A DNA stretch of 64,000 bases from Rhabdaerophilum sp. SD176 (GCF_030143245.1 NZ_JARJNS010000005.1:412395-476394), one strand, 5' to 3'. Numbered from the stretch's first letter, positions 25,111 through 35,119 are shown. Notes: generated from the letters alone by a model not told the origin. A program made the numbers and translations.

Positions 25111-26007
25111 TCAACCCTTCTTGATGCCGTTCTGCTCGGCGACGAAATCGGCCAGCATGGGCACGAATTTCTGGCCCATTCCGGCGCCGATCGCCTGGCC
25201 GAGCAGGTTTTTCGCCGCGCTGCCGATCGGGTTCGGCACCTGCGCCGCATTCGCCATGGCATCAACATAGCGCAGGTCCTTGAAGGCATTGGCCAGCGTG
25301 AACTTGTGCGATTCCGGGTTCCCTTCCAGCGCATAGCCCATGAAGGTCTCGTAGAAGCCGCAGGACATGCGCCCCCCGCGGATGACGCTGTCGAACGTGG
25401 CGATCGAGATGCCCACCTTCTGGCCAAGCGCCAGCGCCTCGGCATAGATCGCGGCATAGCCCATCGAGACGAAATTGTTCAGCAGCTTCATCTTGTGGCC
25501 GGCGCCGACCGGGCCGAGATGGATGATCTTCGCTGCCCAGGTCTCGATCACCGGCTTCACGCGGTTGAACACGGCCTCTTCGCCGCCGCACATCGCCACG
25601 AGCTGGCCGGCTTCCGCCTGGACCGGCGTACCGCCCAGCGGCGCATCGACGAAATCGACGCCCATTGTCTTGAGTTCGGCCGCCAGCGCCTCGGTCGAGA
25701 CCGGGTTCGCGGTCGACGTATCGACAATGACGAGGCCCTTATGCGCGCCGGCCATGATGCCATCCGGCGCACGCATGATCTTCTCGATCAACGGCGAGTC
25801 GCTGAGGCAGAGATGGAGGATGTCGGAATTGCGCGCCACCTCGGCGGCGGTCTTGACCTCGACGGCGCCCTTGGCGACGAGGCTTTCCACCGGCGCCCGG
25901 TTGCGGTTGCCGACAATGGTCAGCGGATAGCCCTTGGTGACGATGTTCTTGGCCATGCCATGGCCCATGAACCCCACGCCGATAAACCCGACCCGTTCCT
26001 GTCCCAT
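25111..26007 (-). CDS. 3-hydroxyisobutyrate-dehydrogenase-family oxidoreductase 1
   Basis: A 298-residue beta-hydroxyacid dehydrogenase with Rossmann motif GFIGVGFMGHGMAKNI, the substrate signature DAPLGGTPVQAEAG and the catalytic lysine in GAGHKMKLLNNF. It probably oxidises a beta-hydroxy sugar acid or reduces the matching semialdehyde. ATG 26007 has AGGAG upstream and lies just after the start of overlap with the neighbouring homologue; a GTG at 26016 is possible. It is the distal gene of the minus-strand ABC importer operon, so its substrate is likely the imported compound. Confidence 0.85.
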   Translation of the reverse strand: MGQERVGFIGVGFMGHGMAKNIVTKGYPLTIVGNRNRAPVESLVAKGAVEVKTAAEVARNSDILHLCLSDSPLIEKIMRAPDGIMAGAHKGLVIVDTSTANPVSTEALAAELKTMGVDFVDAPLGGTPVQAEAGQLVAMCGGEEAVFNRVKPVIETWAAKIIHLGPVGAGHKMKLLNNFVSMGYAAIYAEALALGQKVGISIATFDSVIRGGRMSCGFYETFMGYALEGNPESHKFTLANAFKDLRYVDAMANAAQVPNPIGSAAKNLLGQAIGAGMGQKFVPMLADFVAEQNGIKKG

Positions 26008-26012
26008 TCCCG

Positions 26013-26906
26013 TCACTCCTGCATCGTTCCGTTGAGCGCCCGGTAGGCGCGGATCACCTGGCTGTCATCCGCGCGGCCATGGCCGGCACCGGAAGCGGCA
26101 AGGAACATCTGGTGGGCCTGCGCGGCCAGTGGCAGGGCCACCTTGCCCGCACGGCCGGCATCGAGCACCAGCGAGAGGTCCTTGACGAAGATATCGACCG
26201 CGCTGGTCACGTCGGGCTCGGCCTGCACCATGCGCGGCCCGCGATTGTTGAGCATCCAGCTGCTCGCCGCCGACTGGCCGAGGATCTTCAGCAGCATCCC
26301 GGTATCGAGCCCGGCCTTCTCGGCCATGGCAAACGCTTCCGCGATGACCGCGATATGCACCCCGCAAAGCAGCTGGTTGATGGTCTTCACCATCGCGCCG
26401 TCACCAGCCTTCTGGCCAACATGGTAGAGCTTGTCGCCCATGGGCTCGAGGACAGGCCGGGCCTGATCCAGCACGGCATCCGGCCCGCTGGCCATCAGCG
26501 TCAGGGTGCCCGCCTCGGCCCCGACCACGCCGCCGGAAACCGGACAATCCAGGAAAGCCTTGCCCGCGGCTTCCGCCATCTGGCCGATGGCCACCGCGTC
26601 GCCGGGGGCGCAGGTCGCCATCAGGATGACCACAGCGCCCGGTGCCAGCGCATCGAGCCCGCCGCTTTCCACCAAAGCCGCCCGGGCCTGTGCGGCATTG
26701 ACCACCATCAGGACGAGCGCGCCTGCCCCCTGTGCGGCTTCGCGCGCGGAAGCCGCGGCGACGCCGCCATTCTTTTCATGCGCGGCCAAAGCGGCGGGGT
26801 TCAGGTCGAAGCCGCAGACGCGGAACTGCTTTTCCACGAGCCGCCTGGCCATGGGCAGGCCCATGGCACCGAGGCCGATAAAGGCGATATCGCGCGGAGC
26901 CGGCAC
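26013..26906 (-). CDS. 3-hydroxyisobutyrate-dehydrogenase-family oxidoreductase 2 (L-threonate-dehydrogenase-like)
   Basis: A 297-residue member of the same family, with AFIGLGAMGLPMARRL, the signature DCPVSGGVVGAEAG and catalytic lysine in GDGAMVKTINQLL. Its long C-terminal half (QLLCGVHIAVIAEAFAM) resembles the LtnD group that oxidises L-threonate-type acids. The start is GTG 26906, preceded by AAGGAATAACGCC; no ATG fits better. It overlaps the first start region of the other dehydrogenase and follows the permease gene after four bases. Confidence 0.82.
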   Translation of the reverse strand: MPAPRDIAFIGLGAMGLPMARRLVEKQFRVCGFDLNPAALAAHEKNGGVAAASAREAAQGAGALVLMVVNAAQARAALVESGGLDALAPGAVVILMATCAPGDAVAIGQMAEAAGKAFLDCPVSGGVVGAEAGTLTLMASGPDAVLDQARPVLEPMGDKLYHVGQKAGDGAMVKTINQLLCGVHIAVIAEAFAMAEKAGLDTGMLLKILGQSAASSWMLNNRGPRMVQAEPDVTSAVDIFVKDLSLVLDAGRAGKVALPLAAQAHQMFLAASGAGHGRADDSQVIRAYRALNGTMQE

Positions 26907-26910
26907 GGCG

Positions 26911-27804
26911 TTATTCCTTCACCGCGCCGGTCATGGCCGAGACGTAATACTCGACGAAGAACGAGTAGAGGATCACCAGCGGCAGCGAGCCGACCAGCGC
27001 GCCCGCCATCAGCGAACCCCAGCGATATTGGTCGCCATCGGTGAAGGCCGTCACGATCGCCACCGGCACGGTCTTGTTCGCATGCGTGTTGATGAAGGTC
27101 AGCGCATAGATGAACTCGTTCCAGCACAGGGTCAGGCAGAAGATCCCGGCCGAGATCAGCCCTGGCACCGCCAGCGGCAGCACGATCTTCATCAGGATCT
27201 GGAACCGGCTGGCGCCGTCGATCAGCGCGCATTCCTCCAGCTCGAACGGGATCGTCTTGAAATAGCCCATCAGCAGCCAGGTCGAGAACGGAATGAGGAT
27301 GGTCGGGTAGGTCAGGATCAGCGCGAAGGGCGTATCGAAAAGCCCGTACTGATAGACCACCGTCGAGAGCGGGATGAAGAGGATCGAGGGCGGCACCAGA
27401 TAGGACAGGAAGATCAGGCCGCCGACCGTGCTCGCGCCCTTGTAGCGGATGCGCACGATGGCATAGGCCGCGAAGACGGATGCGATCAGCGCCAGCACGG
27501 TCGAGACGACCGAGATGAACATCGTGTTCCAGAGCCAGCGCGGATACTCGGTCTTGAAGATGAGATCCTTGATGTGCTCCAGCGTCGGCGCCCAGGTCCA
27601 GAACGGGTTGGCGCGCTCGAAATCGACCAGCTCTTCCTTCGGTTTGATGGCCGTCAGCCCCATCCAGTAGAAGGGGAAGAGCAGGACGAACACGATCAGG
27701 AAGAGCGGGATATAGACCGTCACGACCCGCCGCGGCAGCGTGTCGAGATAGGACATGCCCTCGCGGTTGTCGGTGATGTCGGCTCGGGTTTCGGCGGCAC
27801 TCAT
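26911..27804 (-). CDS. ABC sugar importer permease, MalG type
   Basis: A 297-residue inner-membrane permease with six hydrophobic helices and the cytosolic EAA loop ECALIDGASRFQILMKIVLPLAVPG that contacts the ATPase. The N-terminus before the first helix is hydrophilic. It pairs with the MalF-type permease encoded upstream on the same strand; between them lies an unusual 159-base gap holding a duplicated piece of that gene. Substrate is a sugar or sugar acid by operon context. Confidence 0.92.
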   Translation of the reverse strand: MSAAETRADITDNREGMSYLDTLPRRVVTVYIPLFLIVFVLLFPFYWMGLTAIKPKEELVDFERANPFWTWAPTLEHIKDLIFKTEYPRWLWNTMFISVVSTVLALIASVFAAYAIVRIRYKGASTVGGLIFLSYLVPPSILFIPLSTVVYQYGLFDTPFALILTYPTILIPFSTWLLMGYFKTIPFELEECALIDGASRFQILMKIVLPLAVPGLISAGIFCLTLCWNEFIYALTFINTHANKTVPVAIVTAFTDGDQYRWGSLMAGALVGSLPLVILYSFFVEYYVSAMTGAVKE

Positions 27805-27862
27805 GACGGGCTCCGGAGGTTAAAGGCGGGGGCGGGCGTCGAGCTGGAATGAGAGAGAAAGT

Positions 27863-27908
27863 CCATCAATCCTCTCCCTGCTGCCACTTGCGGCGCTGGA
27901 GGCCGAAC
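27863..27908. repeat. 46-bp direct repeat, copy A (duplicated permease 3' end)
   Basis: This sequence is identical to 28006-27961, the last 14 codons of the MalF-type permease with its stop. The copy lies in the gap before the MalG-type gene, 98 bases away, with unrelated sequence between. It is a non-coding remnant of a local duplication. Confidence 0.9.
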
Positions 27909-27960
27909 ACCTCCGCGCTTGGGGCTTGCCCCATTCGCGGCAAGGAAAAATCGTGGTTCG

Positions 27961-28006
27961 CCATCAATCCTCTCCCTGCTGCCACTTGCGGCGCTGGAGG
28001 CCGAAC
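27961..28006. repeat. 46-bp direct repeat, copy B (inside the permease gene)
   Basis: This is the genuine 3' end of the MalF-type permease, including the stop codon at 27964-27966. It is the parent of copy A at 27863-27908. Confidence 0.9.
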
Positions 28007-28914
28007 CACGAGATCATGATCGCCCCCAGCAGGAAGGGGATCATCGCGGTGGAGACTGCTGCGCCCTCGCCGATCTTCCCGCCGAGAATGGCCGTGTTGT
28101 AGCTCATGGTGGCCATGAGTTCGGTCGCCCCGGCCGGGCCGCCATTGGTCAGCACCTTGATGAGCTGGAAATCCGTGAAGGTGAACAGCACCGAGAAGGT
28201 CATGACCACGGCGATGATCGGCGTCAGCAGCGGATAGGTGATGTAGCGGAACATCTGCCAGCGCGTGGCACCGTCCAGAGTCGCGGCTTCGTAAAGGGAA
28301 GGCGGTACGGTCTGCAGGCCGGCAAGCAGGGTGATGGCGATGAAGGGCACGCCGCGCCAGACATTGGCGAAGATCACGCTCCAGCGGGCATTCCAGGTAT
28401 CACCGAGGAAGTTGATGTTGGTCGTGCGCCAGCCCATTTCCTTCAGCGTCCAGGAGACGATCGAGAAGGTCGGGTCGAAGATCCACCAGAAGGCGATGGC
28501 GGAAAGCACCGTCGGCACGATGAAGGGGATCAGCACGATGGCGCGGATCATCGCCTTGAACGGCAGGTGGTGGTTCAGCAGGATGGCGAGATACAGCCCG
28601 ATCGCGAATTTCGCGATACTGGCGATCGTCGTGTAGAACAGCGTGTTGAACACCGCGTCCTGGAATTTGCTGTCACCGAGCACCCATTCGTAATTCTCGA
28701 TGCCGATGAACTCGCCCGGCCGGCCGATCCGCGTATCCGTGAAGGACAGCCAGACGCCGAGACCGAGGGGATAGGCCAGGAACAGGATCAGGAAGGCCGC
28801 GGCCGGCACCATGAACCAGAAGCCGAGCCAGTTGCGGTTGGTCTTCAGGCGGTCCCAGGCGGTCGCCTCGCGAATCGGGGCGCGGCGGGGCAGAGGCAGG
28901 GCGGCGTCGGTCAT
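27964..28914 (-). CDS. ABC sugar importer permease, MalF type
   Basis: A 316-residue permease with six membrane helices and the EAA loop YEAATLDGATRWQMFRYITYPLLTP near residue 210. The N-terminal extension before WLGFWFMVPAAAFLILFLAYP is hydrophilic. ATG 28914 follows CCGGAGGAA. Upstream lies the binding protein gene, separated by 104 bases with a strong hairpin. Its last 46 bases are duplicated downstream. Confidence 0.92.
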   Translation of the reverse strand: MTDAALPLPRRAPIREATAWDRLKTNRNWLGFWFMVPAAAFLILFLAYPLGLGVWLSFTDTRIGRPGEFIGIENYEWVLGDSKFQDAVFNTLFYTTIASIAKFAIGLYLAILLNHHLPFKAMIRAIVLIPFIVPTVLSAIAFWWIFDPTFSIVSWTLKEMGWRTTNINFLGDTWNARWSVIFANVWRGVPFIAITLLAGLQTVPPSLYEAATLDGATRWQMFRYITYPLLTPIIAVVMTFSVLFTFTDFQLIKVLTNGGPAGATELMATMSYNTAILGGKIGEGAAVSTAMIPFLLGAIMISWFGLQRRKWQQGED

Positions 28915-28981
28915 CACAGTTCCTCCGGCGGAAATTCCGGTTCGCACGCCCGGGCTGGCCGGGGCGCGTCACAGGCAGGGA

Positions 28982-29007
28982 GTCCTCCCCGGCGAACCGG
29001 GGAGGAC
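28982..29007 (-). other. Strong intra-operon hairpin behind the binding-protein gene
   Basis: GTCCTCCCCGG and CCGGGGAGGAC form an 11-base perfect stem with a CGAA loop, 11 bases past the binding-protein stop. With no T-tract it probably protects the upstream message from 3' decay and so raises binding protein over permease, as known for malE. Confidence 0.6.
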
Positions 29008-29018
29008 CGACCTTGTCG

Positions 29019-30362
29019 TCAGCGATAGATGCGCTTCAGCTGGCGCTCGGCGACCGCGATCGCGCCCGGCACGGTTTCGCGCCCGGTGCAGACCGAGGCG
29101 AACATGTCGAGCACCACGAAGTCGGCGAGGGCCGAGGCGGCACGCTCGCCCACCGAGCCCTGGCCGCCGGCGGTCAGCGTATCCCAGCCCGCTGTCTTGG
29201 CGACGCCGAGCTTCGGATCCGAGGTCCAGACCGGGTTCGCATCATAGGCCTTGAGCGGATGCGAGAGATAGGCCACGGCGCTTTCGAGCCACTTGTTGTA
29301 GTTCTCGGCTTCCATCATGAACGCCATGAAGGCCTTGCAGGCATTCGGAACCTTCGAATACTTCATGATCAGCATCGGATACGCGATGTGGAATTCGGTC
29401 GGCTTGCCGACCGGGCCGACAGGCCACGTCGAGTGGTTCATGTCGTCCATGATTTCCTTCATCTTCGGATCCTTGCCTGCACCGGCCTTGGCCGCGGCAT
29501 AGATCGAGACGCCGTTATTGCTCAGCGAGATTTCGCTGGCCAGGAACGCCTTGTTGTTGAACGCGTCGTTCCAGGAGGCACAGCCCGGCACGAAGACATC
29601 CGACAGCGCCTTGGCATATTCCAGAGCCTTGGCGGTTTCCGGCGAATTCAGAATGACCTTGTCGTTCTTGTCGACCGTGTTGCCACCATGGCTCCACAGC
29701 GCCCAATGCACCCAGGCATTGCCATCGCCCGAGGCGCGGCCCAGCGCGAAACCGCCCGGAACCGACTTGGCCTTGAGCGCCTTCATCAGTTCGAGGAAGC
29801 CGGCCGTGTCCTTCGGGATCGACTTGAAGCCGGCCTTCTCGATCATCGACTGGCGGTAATTGATGACGTTGGCATTATAGGCGACCGGCAGCGCGATCCA
29901 CTTGCCCTGGCTCTTGCCATAGGTTTCCGCGGTCGGGGCCCAGCCGCCGTACTTCTTGCCGAGATAGTTGCAGACATCCGACACGTCGGTGCACTTGGCC
30001 GGGAAGAGATGTGGCAGGGAATAGAGACCCCAGAACATGTCCGGGCCCTGGTTCGTGTTGGCCGCGACCGATGCCTTCGGCTGCACGTCATCGAGCGATT
30101 CGTTGATGACGTTGACCTTCACGCCGGTGGCCTTGGTGAAGGCCGAGACGAGGGCCATGAAGCCATCTTCTTCCGACTGGATGAAGCGCTTCCAGCGCAG
30201 GATCTGGATCGAGGCATTGGCTTCCGGCTTGAACGGGGCCGACTGCGCCCAGGCGCGGGCGAAATCCGTCAGGCCGCTGCCGGCCAGCATCGCGCCGGCG
30301 CCGAGCGTGGCGGTGCCGGACAGGAAGCTGCGGCGGTCGAGTGAGGGGGTCTTGATCGTCAT
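29019..30362 (-). CDS. ABC importer extracellular solute-binding protein, family 1
   Basis: A 447-residue periplasmic binding protein with a Tat-type signal (DRRSFLSGTATLGAGAML) and a likely cleavage after RAWAQS. The mature part shows LRWKRFIQSEEDGF and the type-1 binding-protein pattern of sugar ABC systems (NANVINYRQSMIEKAGF). It delivers the substrate to the two permeases encoded downstream; the ATPase gene is upstream. Twin-arginine export suggests folding in the cytoplasm. The exact ligand is unknown. Confidence 0.9.
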   Translation of the reverse strand: MTIKTPSLDRRSFLSGTATLGAGAMLAGSGLTDFARAWAQSAPFKPEANASIQILRWKRFIQSEEDGFMALVSAFTKATGVKVNVINESLDDVQPKASVAANTNQGPDMFWGLYSLPHLFPAKCTDVSDVCNYLGKKYGGWAPTAETYGKSQGKWIALPVAYNANVINYRQSMIEKAGFKSIPKDTAGFLELMKALKAKSVPGGFALGRASGDGNAWVHWALWSHGGNTVDKNDKVILNSPETAKALEYAKALSDVFVPGCASWNDAFNNKAFLASEISLSNNGVSIYAAAKAGAGKDPKMKEIMDDMNHSTWPVGPVGKPTEFHIAYPMLIMKYSKVPNACKAFMAFMMEAENYNKWLESAVAYLSHPLKAYDANPVWTSDPKLGVAKTAGWDTLTAGGQGSVGERAASALADFVVLDMFASVCTGRETVPGAIAVAERQLKRIYR

Positions 30363-30468
30363 GCGGTTTCCTCCGTATGGCCCGGATGTTGATCGCCGGG
30401 TCCGTTTGATGCGCCCATCCGGGCCGGTCGGTCCTCCACCGGCCTCCCGCCAGCGAGGAAAAGTCAGA

Positions 30469-30488
30469 CCGCCGGCCTCCGCCGGCGG
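30469..30488 (-). other. GC-rich hairpin behind the ABC ATPase gene
   Basis: CCGCCGGC and GCCGGCGG pair around a CTCC loop, eight bases past the ATPase stop and about 105 before the binding-protein start. It may attenuate or stabilise the transcript; no T-tract is present. Confidence 0.4.
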
Positions 30489-30496
30489 GGAGAGCG

Positions 30497-31555
<1,059 letters not shown>

Positions 31556-31653
31556 CAACTCCTCCCGCTATCGCCCCGTTCCGGAGCGCCTTCGATTGAG
31601 CGCGGCGTGCCTGGCATGCTGTCGCGCCTTGTCCGGCTCTTGCGGCCGGTTCT

Positions 31654-31685
31654 AAAAAGTCATACTAGTTTTTCCGTGCTGTCAA
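31654..31685 (-). promoter_or_regulatory. Promoter/operator region of the ABC importer operon
   Basis: On the minus strand a perfect -35 TTGACA (31685-31680) is followed after 15 bases by TATGAC (31664-31659). The AT-rich block 31654-31673, with TACTAG at its centre, overlaps it. This is a natural target for the GntR regulator encoded divergently, but the operator is inferred. Confidence 0.5.
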
Positions 31686-31773
31686 GCGGGTCTCTGGCCA
31701 ATCGGAACGAAGAGTTGCGGTGTCATGAGGAGAAGGGCCGCAAGGGAGCGGGCCAACCGGGGAGGAGACGGTC

Positions 31774-32535
31774 ATGCTGAAGCGGGTTGCGGGCAGGGTA
31801 GTGGCGCGGCCGGGCATGGAAGGTCCCTTCACCCAGATGACCGAGCGGCTCGCCGTGGCGATCCTCTCCGGCGCGCTTCCCGTCGGGGCACTGGTGCCGA
31901 ACGAGGAGGGCCCGGATGGCGAGGGCGCGGCCTCGCGCACGGCCTATCGCGAGGCGATGCGCTTCCTTGCCGGCAAGGGGCTGATCGAGGCGCGACAGCG
32001 CGCCGGCACCCGGGTCGCCCCGCGCGAATCCTGGCATATGCTCGATCCGGACGTGCTGCGCTGGTCGCTGGCAGTGAAGCCTGACGAGGCCTTCATCCGC
32101 GATCTGTTCGAGCTCCGCTTCATGATCGAGCCTGGCGCGGCGCGGCAGGCGGCGATGCGCCATCGCCCCGAACAGCTCGCCGCGATCCGCCTCGCCCTCG
32201 AGGGCATGGAGCGCGTGACGCCCTATACCGATGCGAATTTTGCCTTTGACCTTGCCTTCCACGAGGCGATTTTCCACGCATCCGGCAACGAGGCGCTCAA
32301 GGCGCTGGTTGGTGTGGTCTCGACGACGCTGCATTGGTCGCTCCGTACCCAGAGCGCGCGCAAGCCCGAGGATTTCGACCAGCCTCTCGCCGATCACCGG
32401 CGGCTCTACGAGGCGCTGGAGCGCCGCGATGCCGATGGCGCGGCAACCCTCACGCGGATTCTTGTCGCCGACGCGCTGCGCGCCACTTTGGCTGCCCTGC
32501 GGGGTCTGGCCGCCAATCCAACCGAATTGGCCTGA
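31774..32535 (+). CDS. GntR/FadR-family (FCD) transcriptional regulator
   Basis: The 253-residue protein has an N-terminal winged helix (TERLAVAILSGALPVGALVPNE through SRTAYREAMRFLAGKGLIEARQRAGTRV) and a C-terminal FCD effector domain with metal-ligand-type residues in the FAFDLAFHEAIF and DHRRLYEALERRD helices. Such regulators respond to organic acids or sugar acids. It faces the ABC importer operon across a 218-base gap and most likely represses it in the absence of substrate. ATG 31774 follows GGGGAGGAG. Confidence 0.87.
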   Translation: MLKRVAGRVVARPGMEGPFTQMTERLAVAILSGALPVGALVPNEEGPDGEGAASRTAYREAMRFLAGKGLIEARQRAGTRVAPRESWHMLDPDVLRWSLAVKPDEAFIRDLFELRFMIEPGAARQAAMRHRPEQLAAIRLALEGMERVTPYTDANFAFDLAFHEAIFHASGNEALKALVGVVSTTLHWSLRTQSARKPEDFDQPLADHRRLYEALERRDADGAATLTRILVADALRATLAALRGLAANPTELA

Positions 32536-32565
32536 CCAATTCCGCAGGCAACGTGAGGCGCTGCC

Positions 32566-33564
32566 TCAATTAATAATACTAATTCGCGGCCCTTTGCCCT
32601 GACGCGGGGTTGGCTCGGTGGGTTGGGCCCGGCCGGAACCGGCTTTTTCCTGCGCGGGCGAGCTTGGGGCGAGATCCACGCCGCGCGCGAGTTCGGCCAC
32701 CAGCCAGTCGCGGAAAGCCGCGATCTTTTTCGGCATCACCGCCCGTTTCCGCCAGACGAGGCGATGCCCGCTCGCCTTGATGTCGCGCGGGCCGAACGGC
32801 ATGACCAGCCGCCCGGATGCGAGTTCGGCCTCGGCGATCAGCGTTGATTCGAGGCAGAGGCCCAGCCCGTCCGTCGCGGCGGCGATCGCCATGAACGAGC
32901 GGTCGAAATGCATGTGCCGCGCCGGCACCGCCTTGCCCGGCGCATGCACGTCGAGCCAGTTCTGCCACTGCACGACATTGCGCACCGAATGAAGCAGGGT
33001 CATCGTCTCGAACGAGGTCGTCCGCGGGGTCCACGGGCCGGGCCTGAGGTAATCCGGCGCGCAGAGCGGCACGATGCTCTCCTCGGCGACGAGCAGGGAA
33101 TCGCAGCCCTCCGGCACCGGCCGGGCATATTGCAGGTCGAGATCATAGACATCGTCGCGGAAGGGCCCGGCATCCGGCGTCGAGGACAGCCGGACCACGA
33201 TGTCGGGATGCGTGGCGATGAACCGCTTCAGCCGCGGCATCAGCCATTGCGCCGCAAAACTCGGCGAGCAATGCAGCGCCAGGATCTGCGCATTGGCCGG
33301 TTGCGAGACGATCCGCGTCGCTGCCTCGAGCCGCTGGAAGCCCTCCTGCAACGCCTCATGGTAGCGATGCGCCGCGTCGGTCGCGAACACGCTCCGGTTG
33401 CGGCGTTCGAAAAGCGGCGCGCCGAGCACCCGCTCCAGTTCCCGGATCCGGTGCGAGACGGCTGCCGTGGTCAGCCCGAGCGACTCAGCCGCCTGGGTAA
33501 AACTGCCTTGCCGCATGACGGCGCGGAAGGCCTCGAGCGACCGGAGGGGAGGCAGGTCGGACAT
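32566..33564 (-). CDS. LysR-family regulator, GcvA-like
   Basis: A 332-residue LysR protein with the N-terminal helix-turn-helix in RQGSFTQAAESLGLTTAAVSHRIRELE and a GcvA-type opening LPPLRSLEAFRAVM. The effector domain spans about 90-300, followed by a basic, proline-rich tail. It is divergent from an SDR gene, its probable target, across a 130-base AT-rich gap with a T-N11-A dyad at 33609-33621. The effector is unknown. Confidence 0.9.
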   Translation of the reverse strand: MSDLPPLRSLEAFRAVMRQGSFTQAAESLGLTTAAVSHRIRELERVLGAPLFERRNRSVFATDAAHRYHEALQEGFQRLEAATRIVSQPANAQILALHCSPSFAAQWLMPRLKRFIATHPDIVVRLSSTPDAGPFRDDVYDLDLQYARPVPEGCDSLLVAEESIVPLCAPDYLRPGPWTPRTTSFETMTLLHSVRNVVQWQNWLDVHAPGKAVPARHMHFDRSFMAIAAATDGLGLCLESTLIAEAELASGRLVMPFGPRDIKASGHRLVWRKRAVMPKKIAAFRDWLVAELARGVDLAPSSPAQEKAGSGRAQPTEPTPRQGKGPRISIIN

Positions 33565-33608
33565 GCGTAGCTCCTGATGAAAGCGAGGGCAAGACCGTCA
33601 AAAAAATT

Positions 33609-33621
33609 TTGTCAATCGACA
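33609..33621. promoter_or_regulatory. LysR-type T-N11-A box between divergent genes
   Basis: TTGTC AATC GACA gives the dyad TGTC-N4-GACA inside a T-N11-A frame. It stands in an AT-rich gap between a LysR gene and its likely target. A longer dyad, TGTCC with GGACA 20 bases on, follows at 33641-33670. Confidence 0.4.
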
Positions 33622-33694
33622 TATATTATTTGATTTTCTTTGTCCAAAATCCTGCGCAAATTAGTGGACAGACAGGGCATTCGGGGAGGTTTTC

Positions 33695-34447
33695 ATGCTG
33701 CTCAAGGGGCAGGTCGCGGTTATTACCGGCGGGGCGTCGAAGCGTGGGCTTGGCCTTGCGACGGCGCGGCTTTTTGCCGAGCACGGCGCCCGCGTGGCCA
33801 TTCTCGACCTCGATCTGGACGCCGCGAAGGAGGCCATTGCCACCCTGAAGGGCCGCGGCCACCTGGCGATCCGCTGCGATGTGACGAAGCGCGCGGCATG
33901 CGAACGGGCGGTCGAGCGCGTGATCCGGCGGTATAACCGTCTGGATATCCTGCTGAATTACGCCGGCATCACCTCACCGCAGCGCGTCATGCAGGTTGAT
34001 GATGCCACGTATGACCGCATCTTCGACATCAATATGCGCGGCACCCTCCATATGACGCAGGCCGTCGTGCCGCAGATGCGCGCACAGCGTTCAGGATCGA
34101 TTGTGAACATGTCCTCGGTCTCCGCGCAGCGCGGCGGCGGCGTCTTCGGCGGCTCGCACTACTCCGCTGCCAAGGGCGCAATCCTTGGATATACAAAGGC
34201 TTGCGCACGGGAACTCGGCCCGGACAATATCCGCGTCAACGCCATCTGCCCCTCGATGATCGACACCGATATCACCGGCGGCATGCTGACGGATGAACGG
34301 CGCGAGGAGATCAAGAAATCGATCCCGATGGGCCGGATCGGCACGGCCGACGAGGTGGCCGGTTGCGGCCTTTTCCTCGCCTCCTCGCTCTCCAGCTATG
34401 TCACCGGCTCGGAGATCGATATCAATGGCGGCAGCCATATCCACTGA
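33695..34447 (+). CDS. Short-chain dehydrogenase/reductase
   Basis: A 250-residue SDR with cofactor motif TGGASKRGLG, NYAG in place of the common NNAG, active-site tetrad residues S, Y and K in MSSVSAQRGGG and HYSAAKGAI, and the closing GSEIDINGGSHI. The acidic residue in ILDLDLDAA suggests NAD preference. It reduces or oxidises an unknown alcohol/ketone, perhaps a polyol. ATG 33695 follows GGGGAGG. The divergent LysR gene probably controls it. Confidence 0.88.
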   Translation: MLLKGQVAVITGGASKRGLGLATARLFAEHGARVAILDLDLDAAKEAIATLKGRGHLAIRCDVTKRAACERAVERVIRRYNRLDILLNYAGITSPQRVMQVDDATYDRIFDINMRGTLHMTQAVVPQMRAQRSGSIVNMSSVSAQRGGGVFGGSHYSAAKGAILGYTKACARELGPDNIRVNAICPSMIDTDITGGMLTDERREEIKKSIPMGRIGTADEVAGCGLFLASSLSSYVTGSEIDINGGSHIH

Positions 34448-34491
34448 AAGAACAGAAGGTTAGGCCCCCGATAAATGGCCTTGCCACCTGT

Positions 34492-35067
34492 TCATCCTGC
34501 CGCCGCGGCTTCCGCCAGAAGGGCCCGCGCCGTCGGGCCCGACCAGTCCATCGCACCGGCGACATAGCCGAAATTCCGCCCGCCCGGTGTCAGCACATAG
34601 CTCAGCGGCAGGCCGAAGAGCCGGAACGGGTCCTGCGGCGTCGCCTCGTCGGCGCGGCGCGCGACCCGGAATTCAGGATCGATGAACGCCGGCAGTCGCT
34701 TCAGGCCGAGGCCGGCGAGATAGGGCCGGACGACGCGTGCCCCCTCCCGATCGACCGAGATCGCCACCGCACGCAAGCCCGGGTCGCGCTGCAGCAACGC
34801 ATCGAGTGCCGGCAGTTCCTGCCGGCAGGGCGGGCACCAGGTTGCAAAGAAATTCACAATCAGAACAACGCCCTGGTAACGTTCGAGCAACGTGGTCCGG
34901 CCGTCGAGCCCGGTCAGGACCTGCCGGCCGACCGGGGCCGGATCGGCGAAGCGTACCACCTGCCCGCGCGCATTCCGCAAGGCCGGCAGCCTTTCCTGCG
35001 CAAGGACCCGGGGCACGAAAAAACCCGTGGTCATCAGGCCGAGAAGGGGGCGTCGAGTGGTGTCCAT
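34492..35067 (-). CDS. TlpA-like periplasmic thioredoxin
   Basis: The 191-residue protein has an N-terminal signal or anchor (LLGLMTTGFFVPRVLA) and a thioredoxin fold with active site ATWCPPCRQELPAL near residue 78, followed by VAISVDREG and the TPGG loop. Proteins of this type reduce cytochrome c or copper-chaperone thiols in the periplasm. The start is taken at ATG 35067, where the signal begins; the reading frame further upstream crosses the divergent TAXI gene. It is alone on its strand. Confidence 0.87.
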   Translation of the reverse strand: MDTTRRPLLGLMTTGFFVPRVLAQERLPALRNARGQVVRFADPAPVGRQVLTGLDGRTTLLERYQGVVLIVNFFATWCPPCRQELPALDALLQRDPGLRAVAISVDREGARVVRPYLAGLGLKRLPAFIDPEFRVARRADEATPQDPFRLFGLPLSYVLTPGGRNFGYVAGAMDWSGPTARALLAEAAAAG

Positions 35068-35107
35068 GCGGTGTTCCGGAGCATTCAGCCTATAAAATAA
35101 CCAACGA

Positions 35108-35119
35108 AAACAATTGTTT
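35108..35119. promoter_or_regulatory. 12-bp perfect palindrome between divergent genes
   Basis: AAACAATTGTTT is a perfect palindrome in an AT-rich island, 41 bases from the TlpA start and 111 before the TAXI start. It is a candidate operator for either gene; no regulator is adjacent. Confidence 0.4.
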
